Shown: positions 8,294 through 14,580 of the stretch, piece after piece
Layout: every line of letters begins with the position of its first letter
How positions within the stretch are numbered: position 1 is the first letter of the stretch
Source: Frankiaceae bacterium
GTDB taxonomy: Bacteria; Actinomycetota; Actinomycetes; JAVEEJ01
Direction of reading: 5' to 3'
DNA: 23,878 nucleotides
NCBI GenBank assembly: GCA_030840515.1
Contig: JAVEEJ010000029.1
Location: 1-23,878 of the forward strand
Program-made: the position numbers and the translations under genes
The notes under the pieces: model-generated
Seen by the model: only the letters and a program-made list of their open reading frames with translations
Database searches by the model: none
Told to the model about the DNA's origin: nothing

Positions 8294-8332
8294 CGACAGC
8301 GGCCCCGAGCTCACAGCTCGGGGCCGCTGTCG
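8294..8332 (+). terminator. Very strong 18-bp hairpin after the collagen-like gene
   Basis: The arms 8294-8311 and 8315-8332 are perfectly complementary over 18 bp with a 3-nt loop (CAC). It follows a smaller hairpin (8270-8289) and precedes the second leader copy. With no T-run it resembles the GC-rich, U-poor terminators common in actinobacteria, and it would separate the two secreted-protein transcripts. Confidence 0.75.
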
Positions 8333-8354
8333 TGTGCGTCTGAGCGCGCAGGAC

Positions 8355-8449
8355 CAAACCTAGGCATTTGCACCGATGTCGAGATCCCCGCGGCTGCCTA
8401 CCGTCCGGCTCGCCAGGCAGACGACTGATCTGCCGGCGGGAGGTGGACA
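8355..8449 (+). repeat. 95-bp duplicated leader, copy 2 (before glycine-rich gene)
   Basis: Second copy of 7362-7456, offset exactly 993 bp. The inverted pair is TAGGCA 8361-8366 and TGCCTA 8395-8400, and the possible -10 box is TACCGT 8399-8404. Here the hairpin is stronger: CTCGCC 8409-8414 pairs with GGCGGG 8435-8440 and GGCAG 8416-8420 with CTGCC 8430-8434, with one bulged A and a 9-nt loop. Part of the ribosome binding site GGGAGG (8438-8443) is inside the stem. Confidence 0.9.
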
Positions 8450-8450
8450 G

Positions 8451-9359
8451 ATGTCAGATCTACGAGCAACTGCGAAGCGACTGGCTACATCCGGCGTCGC
8501 ACTGGCTGGGCTGATCGCCGTGGTCGGCGGACTCGGCGTCGCGGAGGCGGCGACCGGCGGCACGTTGATCCTCGGGGCACGCAATGACGCAGGCGCCATC
8601 ACGACGCTGACAGGCTCGGCTGGCACGCCATTGGGGCTGAACGCACCCAGCGGCTACGCGCCGCTCACGGTCAACAGCCCAACTCGCGTGACCAACCTCA
8701 ACAGCGACTTGCTCGACGGCGTCGACTCCACGGCCCTCCAGCGCAGAGTTACCGGCGCTTGCTCGCTCACGGGGGTGGCGACGGTGGCGGTCGCGGGCGG
8801 CGTGGGATGCGCGGTCGCCCGGAGCTACGCGTTCCGCACGTCGTACTCGTGGACCATCCCCGTTGGTGTCCACATGCTTGACGTGACCGCCTGGGGTGGC
8901 GGCGGAGGCGGCGGCTCCTCCGGCACGACGCCGGGGGGCGGCGGGGCCGGCGCCAAGGTCGAAGAGCTGGTCTCGGTAAGCGCCGGTCAGGTACTGGCCA
9001 TCACGGTCGGCGCCGGTGGGACCCCTGGTTCCAACGGAGGGACGACTTCCCTGAAGGTCTCCGCGACGAACACGCTCCTGCTCGAGACCGGCGGTGGTGG
9101 TGCCGGCGGCTCAGGGGGGACCGGCGCCTGCAGCAGCACTCGCGTATCCGGCGGATACGGCGGCGTATCAACACGACCGACCAGTGCGTCTGTGTGGCTG
9201 CTCGACCACCGCTTCGGCGAGGATGGGAACTCCGGGTACTGGGACTACTACTGCAGCGCAGTGCGGGGCTTCGGCGGCAACCGTGCTGAGCCGGGAGCCG
9301 GCGGGCTAGGAGGAGCCACTGGGGCGGCCGGGATGGCCTACATCCAGATCGTGGGCTGA
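8451..9359 (+). CDS. Secreted glycine-rich surface protein
   Basis: 302 residues. Start ATG 8451 lies 7 nt after GGGAGG; the frame extended to 8376 is leader sequence. Residues 1 to about 34 are a signal peptide (RATAKR, hydrophobic core, cleavage after AEA). The segment NLNSDLLDGVDSTALQ (about 90-105) is the LDGxDS motif that recurs in actinobacterial secreted and tail-fibre-like proteins. From about residue 135 (SYSWTIPVGVHMLDVTAWGGGG) to the end is a glycine-rich domain: beta strands alternating with GGGGGGG-type loops, VSVSAGQVLAITVGAGG, and a final GAAGMAYIQIVG strand. This is the fold type of surface or exported glycine-rich proteins. It shares its leader with the collagen-like gene but is not its sequence paralogue. 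Function unknown. Confidence 0.85.
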   Translation: MSDLRATAKRLATSGVALAGLIAVVGGLGVAEAATGGTLILGARNDAGAITTLTGSAGTPLGLNAPSGYAPLTVNSPTRVTNLNSDLLDGVDSTALQRRVTGACSLTGVATVAVAGGVGCAVARSYAFRTSYSWTIPVGVHMLDVTAWGGGGGGGSSGTTPGGGGAGAKVEELVSVSAGQVLAITVGAGGTPGSNGGTTSLKVSATNTLLLETGGGGAGGSGGTGACSSTRVSGGYGGVSTRPTSASVWLLDHRFGEDGNSGYWDYYCSAVRGFGGNRAEPGAGGLGGATGAAGMAYIQIVG

Positions 9360-9393
9360 CTGCCACCGGCGACAGTCGCATGGAGCGCGTGAC

Positions 9394-9428
9394 GCAGGCC
9401 CCGCCACCGGGGGTGGGGCGGGGCCTGC
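9394..9428. terminator. GC-rich hairpin between convergent genes
   Basis: GCAGGCCCCGCC (9394-9405) and GGCGGGGCCTGC (9417-9428) form a perfect 12-bp stem with an 11-nt loop. It sits between the ends of the plus-strand glycine-rich gene and the minus-strand WXG100 gene, so it can serve both directions. Confidence 0.7.
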
Positions 9429-9470
9429 GGTCGCCGCCGGACCTGCTGCCAGGCGGCCCGGCGCGACGGA

Positions 9471-9764
9471 CTACATGCGGCCGAAGCTCGCGGCGATCGC
9501 GCGCTCGGCGTCGGCGTAGTGCGACCCGGCCTGGCCGAGCAGCTGGCTGATGCCGTCGAGCGCCTGGTGCAGCTGACGGGCTCCGTCCTGCCACTGCCGG
9601 TAGAGCTCGGTGAAACGCTGCTGTGCGGTGCCCGCCCAGTCGCTGCCCAGCGGCGCCAACGTGCCGTCGAGGGAGCGCAGCTCGCGGTCGATCTGGCCGG
9701 CACTGCCGGAGACCCGGCTGGACAGGTGGGACAGCTGCTCAGGCGTGACGCGGAACCCCTGCAT
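9471..9764 (-). CDS. WXG100 (ESAT-6-like) family protein
   Basis: 97 residues, the size of the family, almost wholly helical. The turn between two helices carries W43-A44-G45 (SDWAGTAQQRF), the WXG motif. A C-terminal secretion motif of the YxxxD/E type is visible as YADAE (83-87). Start ATG 9764 is chosen because GAAGGG stands upstream and the protein then has canonical length; the frame open to 9920 gives an unlikely basic extension. WXG100 proteins form hairpin dimers and are exported by type VII (ESX) systems, but no EccC, EccD or partner gene is within the window, so this one is an orphan here. A possible -10 box (TAGCGT, 9826-9821) stands about 57 nt upstream. Confidence 0.88.
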   Translation of the reverse strand: MQGFRVTPEQLSHLSSRVSGSAGQIDRELRSLDGTLAPLGSDWAGTAQQRFTELYRQWQDGARQLHQALDGISQLLGQAGSHYADAERAIAASFGRM

Positions 9765-9836
9765 CTTCTTCTTCCCTTCGACGCGGGCCTCGAGTCGGCC
9801 CTGCACTGGTGTCGTCAGTGACGCTAGAGAGATCGG

Positions 9837-9862
9837 TGGGGACAACGCTGAGGTTGTCCACA
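9837..9862. promoter_or_regulatory. Inverted pair of DnaA-box-like sites in a divergent promoter region
   Basis: TTGTCCACA at 9854-9862 (plus) equals the DnaA-box consensus of high-GC actinobacteria. TTGTCCCCA at 9845-9837 (minus) differs at one base. Together they make a perfect 7-bp inverted repeat, GGACAAC (9840-9846) and GTTGTCC (9853-9859), with 6 nt between. It lies between the WXG100 and YbaK starts, 2 nt before the latter's -10 box. DnaA or another dimeric regulator could bind. Confidence 0.55.
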
Positions 9863-9864
9863 GG

Positions 9865-9870
9865 TACGGT
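9865..9870 (+). promoter_or_regulatory. -10 box, leaderless promoter of the YbaK-like gene
   Basis: TACGGT fits TANNNT and ends 8 nt before the ATG at 9879; no ribosome binding site is present. The inverted repeat just upstream covers its -35 region. Confidence 0.45.
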
Positions 9871-9878
9871 CGTGGGCC

Positions 9879-10361
9879 ATGACCGAGCCGCTTCACCGCA
9901 ACGCCCTGCGCGTGCAGCAAGCGCTTCAGGCCGTGGGCAGCCCGGGTCGAGTACGACGTCTCGACGCGAGCGCCGGGACAGCCGCTGAGGCCGCAGCCGC
10001 CCTAGGCGTCACCGTCGGCGCCATCGCGAAATCGCTTGTGTTTCAAGCGGATGAGCAGCCCGTGCTCGTCGTGATGAGCGGCTCGGACCGCCTCGACACC
10101 AAGCGACTCGCTGAGGCCGTCGGCGCGGCGCGGGTGAGACGACCGGACGCGGACGCGGTCAGGGCAGCGACCGGCTATCCCATCGGGGGCGTCAGCCCGG
10201 CCGGCCTACCCGAGGGACTACAGGTGCTGGTGGACCGGGGACTCGCAGCCTTCGACGTGGTGTGGGCCTCAGCGGGCACCCCTCACGACGTCTTCCCCAC
10301 GAGCTTCGACGAGCTGCTCGCCATCACCGGCGGCGAGCCGACCGATGTGCGCGAGGGCTAG
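9879..10361 (+). CDS. YbaK/EbsC family aminoacyl-tRNA deacylase
   Basis: 160 residues, the usual length of free-standing YbaK/ProX-type editing domains, which hydrolyse mischarged tRNAs such as Cys-tRNA(Pro). Family marks are present in order: the conserved lysine K51 in AIAKSLVF, the segment VVMSGSDRLDTKRLAEAVG, GYPIGGVSP at 99-107 and AGTPHDVF near 132-139. It starts at ATG 9879 behind a leaderless promoter and stops in TAG at 10359-10361, sharing a CTAG with the stop of the convergent secreted-protein gene. Whether it edits Cys-tRNA(Pro) or another pair cannot be read from sequence. Confidence 0.92.
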   Translation: MTEPLHRNALRVQQALQAVGSPGRVRRLDASAGTAAEAAAALGVTVGAIAKSLVFQADEQPVLVVMSGSDRLDTKRLAEAVGAARVRRPDADAVRAATGYPIGGVSPAGLPEGLQVLVDRGLAAFDVVWASAGTPHDVFPTSFDELLAITGGEPTDVREG

Positions 10362-11347
10362 CTCTTGATGGTGCGCAGGTAGGTGTAGGCCGAGGACTTC
10401 GTCGTGGCGTAGTCGTAGGACGAGCCCCCGAGGCTCGTGGTGTCCTGAACCGCCTTGACGTAGTTCTTCCAGTCGGTGTCGGTGCACTCGTTGCCGATCC
10501 CGGCCACCGGATGGACGGCCGCCTTCGGATCCCCGAGGTCCTTGCGCAGGTAGTCGACGTTCGCCTTGGTGTAGGTGTAGGCGTTGCGCCACTTCGAGCC
10601 CGACGAGCGGTTGGTCCAGTAGTCCATCGGCTGCCACACGTCGTACATGCTCTTGAGCGAAGCCCAGGGGAAGCGTGGCCAGAAGCTCCTGTTGATCTCG
10701 TCGGTCACCACGGGCGGCATGACGATGCCGGCGAGCGGCAGCTGCGGAGCGTAGGCGCGCAGCTGCTTGCTGAGTGAGACGAGGCGTCGGCTGCGCTCAT
10801 CGGCGTCCTTGACGCTGTTGCGCCACTCGACGTCGACCCCGACCGAGTCGAACCGCTCCTTGCCGACACGGAAGTCGACGGCAGCCTTGAGGTGGCGGTA
10901 GTCGTCGGCGACGTCGCCGAACAAGGGCAGGTACCAGGCCACCGCTCGCATGTGGTTCGCGTGGGCGCGGGTGAGGATCTTGCCGAGCGTGTCGGTCTCG
11001 ATGAGGGCTGGGTTCTTCGACCCCCCCTTGGCCACCTGGATGTAGAGAGTGACGTTGCCGAGCTTCGCCATGTTGTCCATGGTCGCGGGCGTGATGACGG
11101 GGTGCCCCTTGGTGTAGGTCGAGGTCCAGTCATAGACGTCGACCCAGGTGCCGAGCCCCCTGTAGGCGGTCAGGTCGCTGCGCCCGGTCGGGGCAGGCGG
11201 AACGGGATCCGGCTTCGGCGGCGGGCAGGACAGCGGCGTGTTCGGGGGCAGCTCGGCCACGCAGGGTGGGGCCGAAGCCACGGCGGGCAGCGCTGCGGGC
11301 AGCAGCGCAGCAGCGGCCAAGAAGCCGGCAAGGCGGTGGCGCAACAA
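10358..11347 (-). CDS. Secreted protein with glycoside-hydrolase-like TIM-barrel features
   Basis: About 329 residues, family not firmly recognised. The start is most likely TTG 11347 (or TTG 11344), because GGGGGGA lies 7 nt upstream and this gives a clean signal peptide: LRHRLAGFLAAAALLPAALPAVASA. The frame extends to TTG 11416, but that would add a cysteine-rich leader before the signal peptide. A short Pro-rich linker with two cysteines follows, then a domain with alternating strands and helices: GTWVDVYDW, VTLYIQVAKGG, MRAVAWYLPLF, SVGVDVEWR, LPLAGIVMPP, YDVWQPMDYW, VHPVAGIGNE. This strand order and the acidic DVEW resemble (beta/alpha)8 glycosidases with D/E at strand ends. No substrate can be named. 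The stop overlaps the YbaK stop tail to tail. Confidence 0.75.
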   Translation of the reverse strand: MLRHRLAGFLAAAALLPAALPAVASAPPCVAELPPNTPLSCPPPKPDPVPPAPTGRSDLTAYRGLGTWVDVYDWTSTYTKGHPVITPATMDNMAKLGNVTLYIQVAKGGSKNPALIETDTLGKILTRAHANHMRAVAWYLPLFGDVADDYRHLKAAVDFRVGKERFDSVGVDVEWRNSVKDADERSRRLVSLSKQLRAYAPQLPLAGIVMPPVVTDEINRSFWPRFPWASLKSMYDVWQPMDYWTNRSSGSKWRNAYTYTKANVDYLRKDLGDPKAAVHPVAGIGNECTDTDWKNYVKAVQDTTSLGGSSYDYATTKSSAYTYLRTIKS

Positions 11348-11481
11348 CGGAGAGTCCCCCCGGGAGGTCGTGCAGCTGGGTGTGGAGCAGCTGGGCGTGG
11401 TGCAGTGACCGGTCAACGAGCGCGGATGGGGCGAGGGTACGGAACAAATCGGGCGCGGTCATCAGGTGAGCGCGATCGTCT

Positions 11482-11487
11482 TAGGCT
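11482..11487 (+). promoter_or_regulatory. -10 box, leaderless promoter of larE
   Basis: TAGGCT fits TANNNT and ends 7 nt before the ATG at 11495, with no ribosome binding site between. Confidence 0.45.
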
Positions 11488-11494
11488 GACCGGC

Positions 11495-12325
11495 ATGTCG
11501 GCGCCCGAGCTCGTCGCCCTGCGGGAGCGGCTCACTGAGCTCGGCTCGATCCTGGTGGCCTTCTCCGGCGGAGCGGACTCCGCCTTCCTGCTGGCCGCCG
11601 CGGGGCGCGTTCTCGGGCCTGAGCGGGCAGCGGGGGCGACGGCCGTCTCGCCGGCGCTTCCTGCCGCTGAGCTCCGGGAAGCCGCCGAGTTCGCCGCCTC
11701 CCTCGGGCTCCGCCATGTGGCGGTGGAGACCGACGAGCTGGCGAGGGACGGGTACGTCGCCAACGCGGGAGACCGCTGCTACTTCTGCAAGTCCGAGCTG
11801 CTCGACGTCCTGACGCCGACAGCGAGGAAGCTGGGGTTGGCCCACGTGGCGACGGGGACCAACGCCGACGACGCCCGCGCCGGGTTCCGGCCGGGTATCG
11901 CCGCCGCTGCCGAGCGTGGAGCGGTGACGCCGCTGCTCGATGCCGGCATGACCAAGGCCCACGTTCGTGAGCACAGCCGCGAGTGGGGCCTGCGCACCTG
12001 GGACAAGCCTGCCGCTGCCTGCTTGTCGAGCCGCATCGCCTATGGGGTCACGATCACGCCGAGCCGGTTGATCCGGGTGGGGCGCGCCGAAGCGGCCCTG
12101 CGCGCCGCGATGACCTCGGCCGGGATGGCGGTGCGCGACCTGCGAGTGCGCGACCTCGGCGAGCGGGCCCGGGTCGAGGTGGACCGCGACCTCGTCCGTG
12201 AGCTCGGCGACCGCCCCGACGTACTCGCAGCCGTCGAGGGCTTCGATCAGGTCGAGGTGGATCCCCTCGGCTTCAGGTCCGGCGCGATGAACGAGCTGCT
12301 CGCCGAGCCGGAGCGGTATCGCTGA
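11495..12325 (+). CDS. larE: LarE-like ATP-dependent sulfur transferase (PP-loop)
   Basis: 276 residues. The N-terminal PP-loop is SGGADS at 24-29 (AMP-forming ATP pyrophosphatase). CYFCK at 95-99 and KPAAACLSSRIAYG at 171-184 are LarE signatures. C176 is at the position and number of the sacrificial cysteine of L. plantarum LarE, which donates sulfur to the nickel-pincer cofactor precursor of lactate racemase (LarA). The start is ATG 11495; the frame open upstream to 10892 is antisense to the secreted-protein gene. No larA, larB or larC lies in the window, so either they are elsewhere or the product serves another nickel-pincer enzyme. It converges with the DUF3352 gene, with a small inverted repeat over both stops (12321-12337). 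Confidence 0.93.
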   Translation: MSAPELVALRERLTELGSILVAFSGGADSAFLLAAAGRVLGPERAAGATAVSPALPAAELREAAEFAASLGLRHVAVETDELARDGYVANAGDRCYFCKSELLDVLTPTARKLGLAHVATGTNADDARAGFRPGIAAAAERGAVTPLLDAGMTKAHVREHSREWGLRTWDKPAAACLSSRIAYGVTITPSRLIRVGRAEAALRAAMTSAGMAVRDLRVRDLGERARVEVDRDLVRELGDRPDVLAAVEGFDQVEVDPLGFRSGAMNELLAEPERYR

Positions 12326-12337
12326 GGTCGGCTCAGC
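12321..12337. terminator. Short hairpin over the convergent larE and DUF3352 stops
   Basis: GCTGAG (12321-12326) and CTCAGC (12332-12337) form a 6-bp stem with a 5-nt loop spanning both stop codons. Weak; termination is only possible. Confidence 0.3.
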
Positions 12338-14099
12338 GCACCACGAGGCGGATGACGAGTGAGGGGTTGTCGCTGGCTCCGTCGACGACCAGGCCTACGG
12401 CACGGAAGTGGTCGGCCGTCTCGCTGTCGAGGCCCTGCAGCAGCTGCTCGAGGTTCGCGAATGCGACAACCTGCGGCGCGGACGGCAGCCCGCCGATGGC
12501 CTTGCGGAACAGGTCAGTGCCGGTGAGCCCACCGCTGCCGGTGAGCGCCTTCGCGTAGTCGGCGTCGGTCGACAAGGTCACGTCGCGGCCCTCGGTCTGG
12601 ACCTCGAAGGGGTCACCGCCGTCAGCGGCGAGGCTGGCCAGCTTGTCCAGCACGCTCTTGGCCTTGCCGGCGTTCTCCGGGTGGGTGCGGACCCCGATCT
12701 GGTCGGTCTTCTTGTCATACGCCACGGCTGCCGAGTCACCGAGCACGGTCAGCACGTCGTCGGGGAACGACAAGCCCGTCTGGCGCTCCGCCTCGTGGAT
12801 GCCGTCGGTGAACTCCTTGGAGAACGAGCTCTTGCTCAACACGTCGAACAGCGCCTTGACGCCTGGTCGAAGGTCGCCGGTCGCCACGCCGACGCTGGTC
12901 CCCGCCGGCATCTGGCGGATGTAGCGCGCGGCGTCCTTCGACCCCGTGAGCCGGGCCGACTTGGTGTCGTTGCCGAAGCTCTTCGCCTCGAGCTGCGCGA
13001 CGTCGTCATTGACGCTCAAGCCGAGCGCGATGCGACCTCGCGGCTGCATCGAGGGGTCGAGCGAGGGCAGCGGCTCGGGTGACTTGGGGGTCAGCGTCGG
13101 GTTGGTCCCGAACAGCTCGGCGCGACAGGCCGCGGACAGTCCGGCGTAGGGGTCCTTCCCGGCGCTCGGCTTGAGCTCGCTCAACTCGGCGATGCAGGCC
13201 TCACTGGGACGGCCGGCCGCGGCGCTGAGGTCCCCGAAGCCGGGGAAGCGTCGCAGCAGCCCTCCGAACTGGCTGTAGAGCAGAGGAAAGGCCGCTCCGA
13301 TGTCTGCCCAGGCCGTGACGACCGGGTGGCCGCGAAGCGCGTCGACGTCGTCGGCGTAGTGGCCGCTGGACTCGGCGAGCGAGCTCTTGGCGGCTGCGGC
13401 CACGGCTGCCTTGGCGTCGTCCATCGTGGGCGCGAGGACGACCCACTTCTCACCGAACGCATAGCCGCTGTCGCTGTCGGCTGTCGCCTTCTTCAGCGCG
13501 GCCTCAGCCTTGGCCTTGTCCTTGTAGCCGAGGATCGCGATCGGCTTGACCTTGTGGTCCCCGGTCTCGTAGGCCGCGAACGCGGCGGACTTGCCGAGCC
13601 AGGGCTTGATGTCGTGCTTGTAGCTCACTCCGGTGTCGCTGCTGTCCACGATCTCCGTGAGCAGCGTGTCCATCACGCTGCCGCTGTCGCCCTTGGAGGC
13701 GGTCGGGGACTTGGGGAAGCGCTTGGAGAACCGGTAGATGCCGAGCTTCTGCGACGCCGAGGGGTCGAGGTCGACCTGCAGCAGGGCGAAGGTCGACCCG
13801 GGGGCAGCCTCGGCAGGGTCGTCATCCCCGCCGCTGAGCAGGTGCACCGCGGTGAAGGTCCCGCCCGCCAGCAGGAGGCCGAGCACCGCGGCGAGGGCGA
13901 CGACCAGCGAACGGCCGGTGCGGCGGTGAGGGCGGGCCGGGAGCGTGGTGGTCGCGCCGGGGGTCATGTCGAAGACCGCGGCGGTGGTCGTCAGATAGTC
14001 GGAGGGAGCCGCCGGCGGGCCTGGGGTCGCCTCGTGTGCACCGTCCGGAAAGTGGCCTTCCGGCTGCCCGGTGTCGTCCCCGGGGGGCTCGTCTGTCAC
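12333..14099 (-). CDS. DUF3352 family single-pass membrane protein
   Basis: 588 residues from GTG 14099. A cytoplasmic N-terminal tail (about 1-60) is acidic and Pro-rich, then basic RPHRRTGR, then one membrane helix (about 64-88, ending before SGGDDDP). The large outer region carries repeated motifs of DUF3352: FALLQVDLDPSASQKLGIYRF, DIKPWLGKSAAFAAYE, KPIAILGYKDKAKAEAALKK, FGEKWVVLAP, and near the end VVAFANLEQLL. The family is unnamed in function and common in actinobacteria. The start at GTG 14099 is supported by a leaderless -10 box; an open frame to 14279 would overlap the divergent cold-shock gene and is poor sequence. Probably an extracytoplasmic protein tethered by its N-terminus. Confidence 0.87.
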   Translation of the reverse strand: MTDEPPGDDTGQPEGHFPDGAHEATPGPPAAPSDYLTTTAAVFDMTPGATTTLPARPHRRTGRSLVVALAAVLGLLLAGGTFTAVHLLSGGDDDPAEAAPGSTFALLQVDLDPSASQKLGIYRFSKRFPKSPTASKGDSGSVMDTLLTEIVDSSDTGVSYKHDIKPWLGKSAAFAAYETGDHKVKPIAILGYKDKAKAEAALKKATADSDSGYAFGEKWVVLAPTMDDAKAAVAAAAKSSLAESSGHYADDVDALRGHPVVTAWADIGAAFPLLYSQFGGLLRRFPGFGDLSAAAGRPSEACIAELSELKPSAGKDPYAGLSAACRAELFGTNPTLTPKSPEPLPSLDPSMQPRGRIALGLSVNDDVAQLEAKSFGNDTKSARLTGSKDAARYIRQMPAGTSVGVATGDLRPGVKALFDVLSKSSFSKEFTDGIHEAERQTGLSFPDDVLTVLGDSAAVAYDKKTDQIGVRTHPENAGKAKSVLDKLASLAADGGDPFEVQTEGRDVTLSTDADYAKALTGSGGLTGTDLFRKAIGGLPSAPQVVAFANLEQLLQGLDSETADHFRAVGLVVDGASDNPSLVIRLVVR

Positions 14100-14107
14100 G
14101 GTCGCCG

Positions 14108-14113
14108 AAGGTA
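14108..14113 (-). promoter_or_regulatory. -10 box, leaderless promoter of the DUF3352 gene
   Basis: TACCTT on the minus strand (14113-14108) ends 8 nt before GTG 14099; it supports that start over longer ones. Confidence 0.4.
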
Positions 14114-14141
14114 CAGGCACGAACTGCCTTGCGCGGCCCGT

Positions 14142-14147
14142 TAGCCT
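14142..14147 (+). promoter_or_regulatory. Possible -10 box for the cold-shock gene
   Basis: TAGCCT fits TANNNT but lies 45 nt before the start, giving a 5' leader of roughly 40 nt, unlike the leaderless genes nearby. No convincing -35 box. Confidence 0.3.
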
Positions 14148-14192
14148 AGCCCGCGCGAGTGAATCACCATCCACCACGTCAGGGGTCCCAAC

Positions 14193-14576
14193 GTGCCTAC
14201 GGGCAAGGTCAAGTGGTACGACGCCGAGAAGGGCTTCGGCTTCATCAGCCGGGACGACGGCGGGGATGTCTACGTCCACAACACGGCGCTGCCGCCGGGG
14301 GTCCCGGCGCTGAAGCCGGGTGCCCGGGTGGAGTTCGGTGTCGCGGAGGGCAAGCGCGGGGAGCAGGCCCTGTCGCTCACGCTGCTCGACCCGCTGCCGT
14401 CCGTGGCCGCCGCTGCGCGGCGCTCCGCAGACGACCTCGCGATCATCGTCGAGGACCTCATCAAGCTGCTGGACAACGTCGGCAACGGACTGCGCCGCGG
14501 CCGCTACCCGGACAAGTCCTCAGCCGGCAAGGTCGCCTCGGTGCTGCGCGCCGTGGCTGACGACCTCGAGGCCTGA
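14193..14576 (+). CDS. Cold-shock domain protein with helical C-terminal extension
   Basis: 127 residues, nearly twice the 65-70 of CspA-type proteins. Residues 1-66 are a cold-shock OB fold: GKVKWYDAEKGFGFI with RNP1 KGFGFI at 13-18 and RNP2-like VYVHN at 26-30 (usually VFVH). It should bind single-stranded RNA or DNA. Residues about 70-127 are a predicted helical tail (SVAAAARRSADDLAIIVEDLI, then GKVASVLRAVADDLE), typical of a longer actinobacterial subgroup. Start is GTG 14193. It is divergent from DUF3352 and ends 4 nt before the stop of mqnD on the other strand. As I recall, a cold-shock gene beside mqnD/mqnB also occurs in Streptomyces. Confidence 0.92.
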   Translation: MPTGKVKWYDAEKGFGFISRDDGGDVYVHNTALPPGVPALKPGARVEFGVAEGKRGEQALSLTLLDPLPSVAAAARRSADDLAIIVEDLIKLLDNVGNGLRRGRYPDKSSAGKVASVLRAVADDLEA

Positions 14577-14580
14577 GCCC

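Noticed and set aside
10892..11494. Upstream extension of the larE frame
   Set aside because: Antisense to the secreted-protein gene; the LarE homology begins at 11495, right after a good -10 box.
14100..14279. Upstream extension of the DUF3352 gene
   Set aside because: It would overlap the divergent cold-shock gene; GTG 14099 has a leaderless -10 box.
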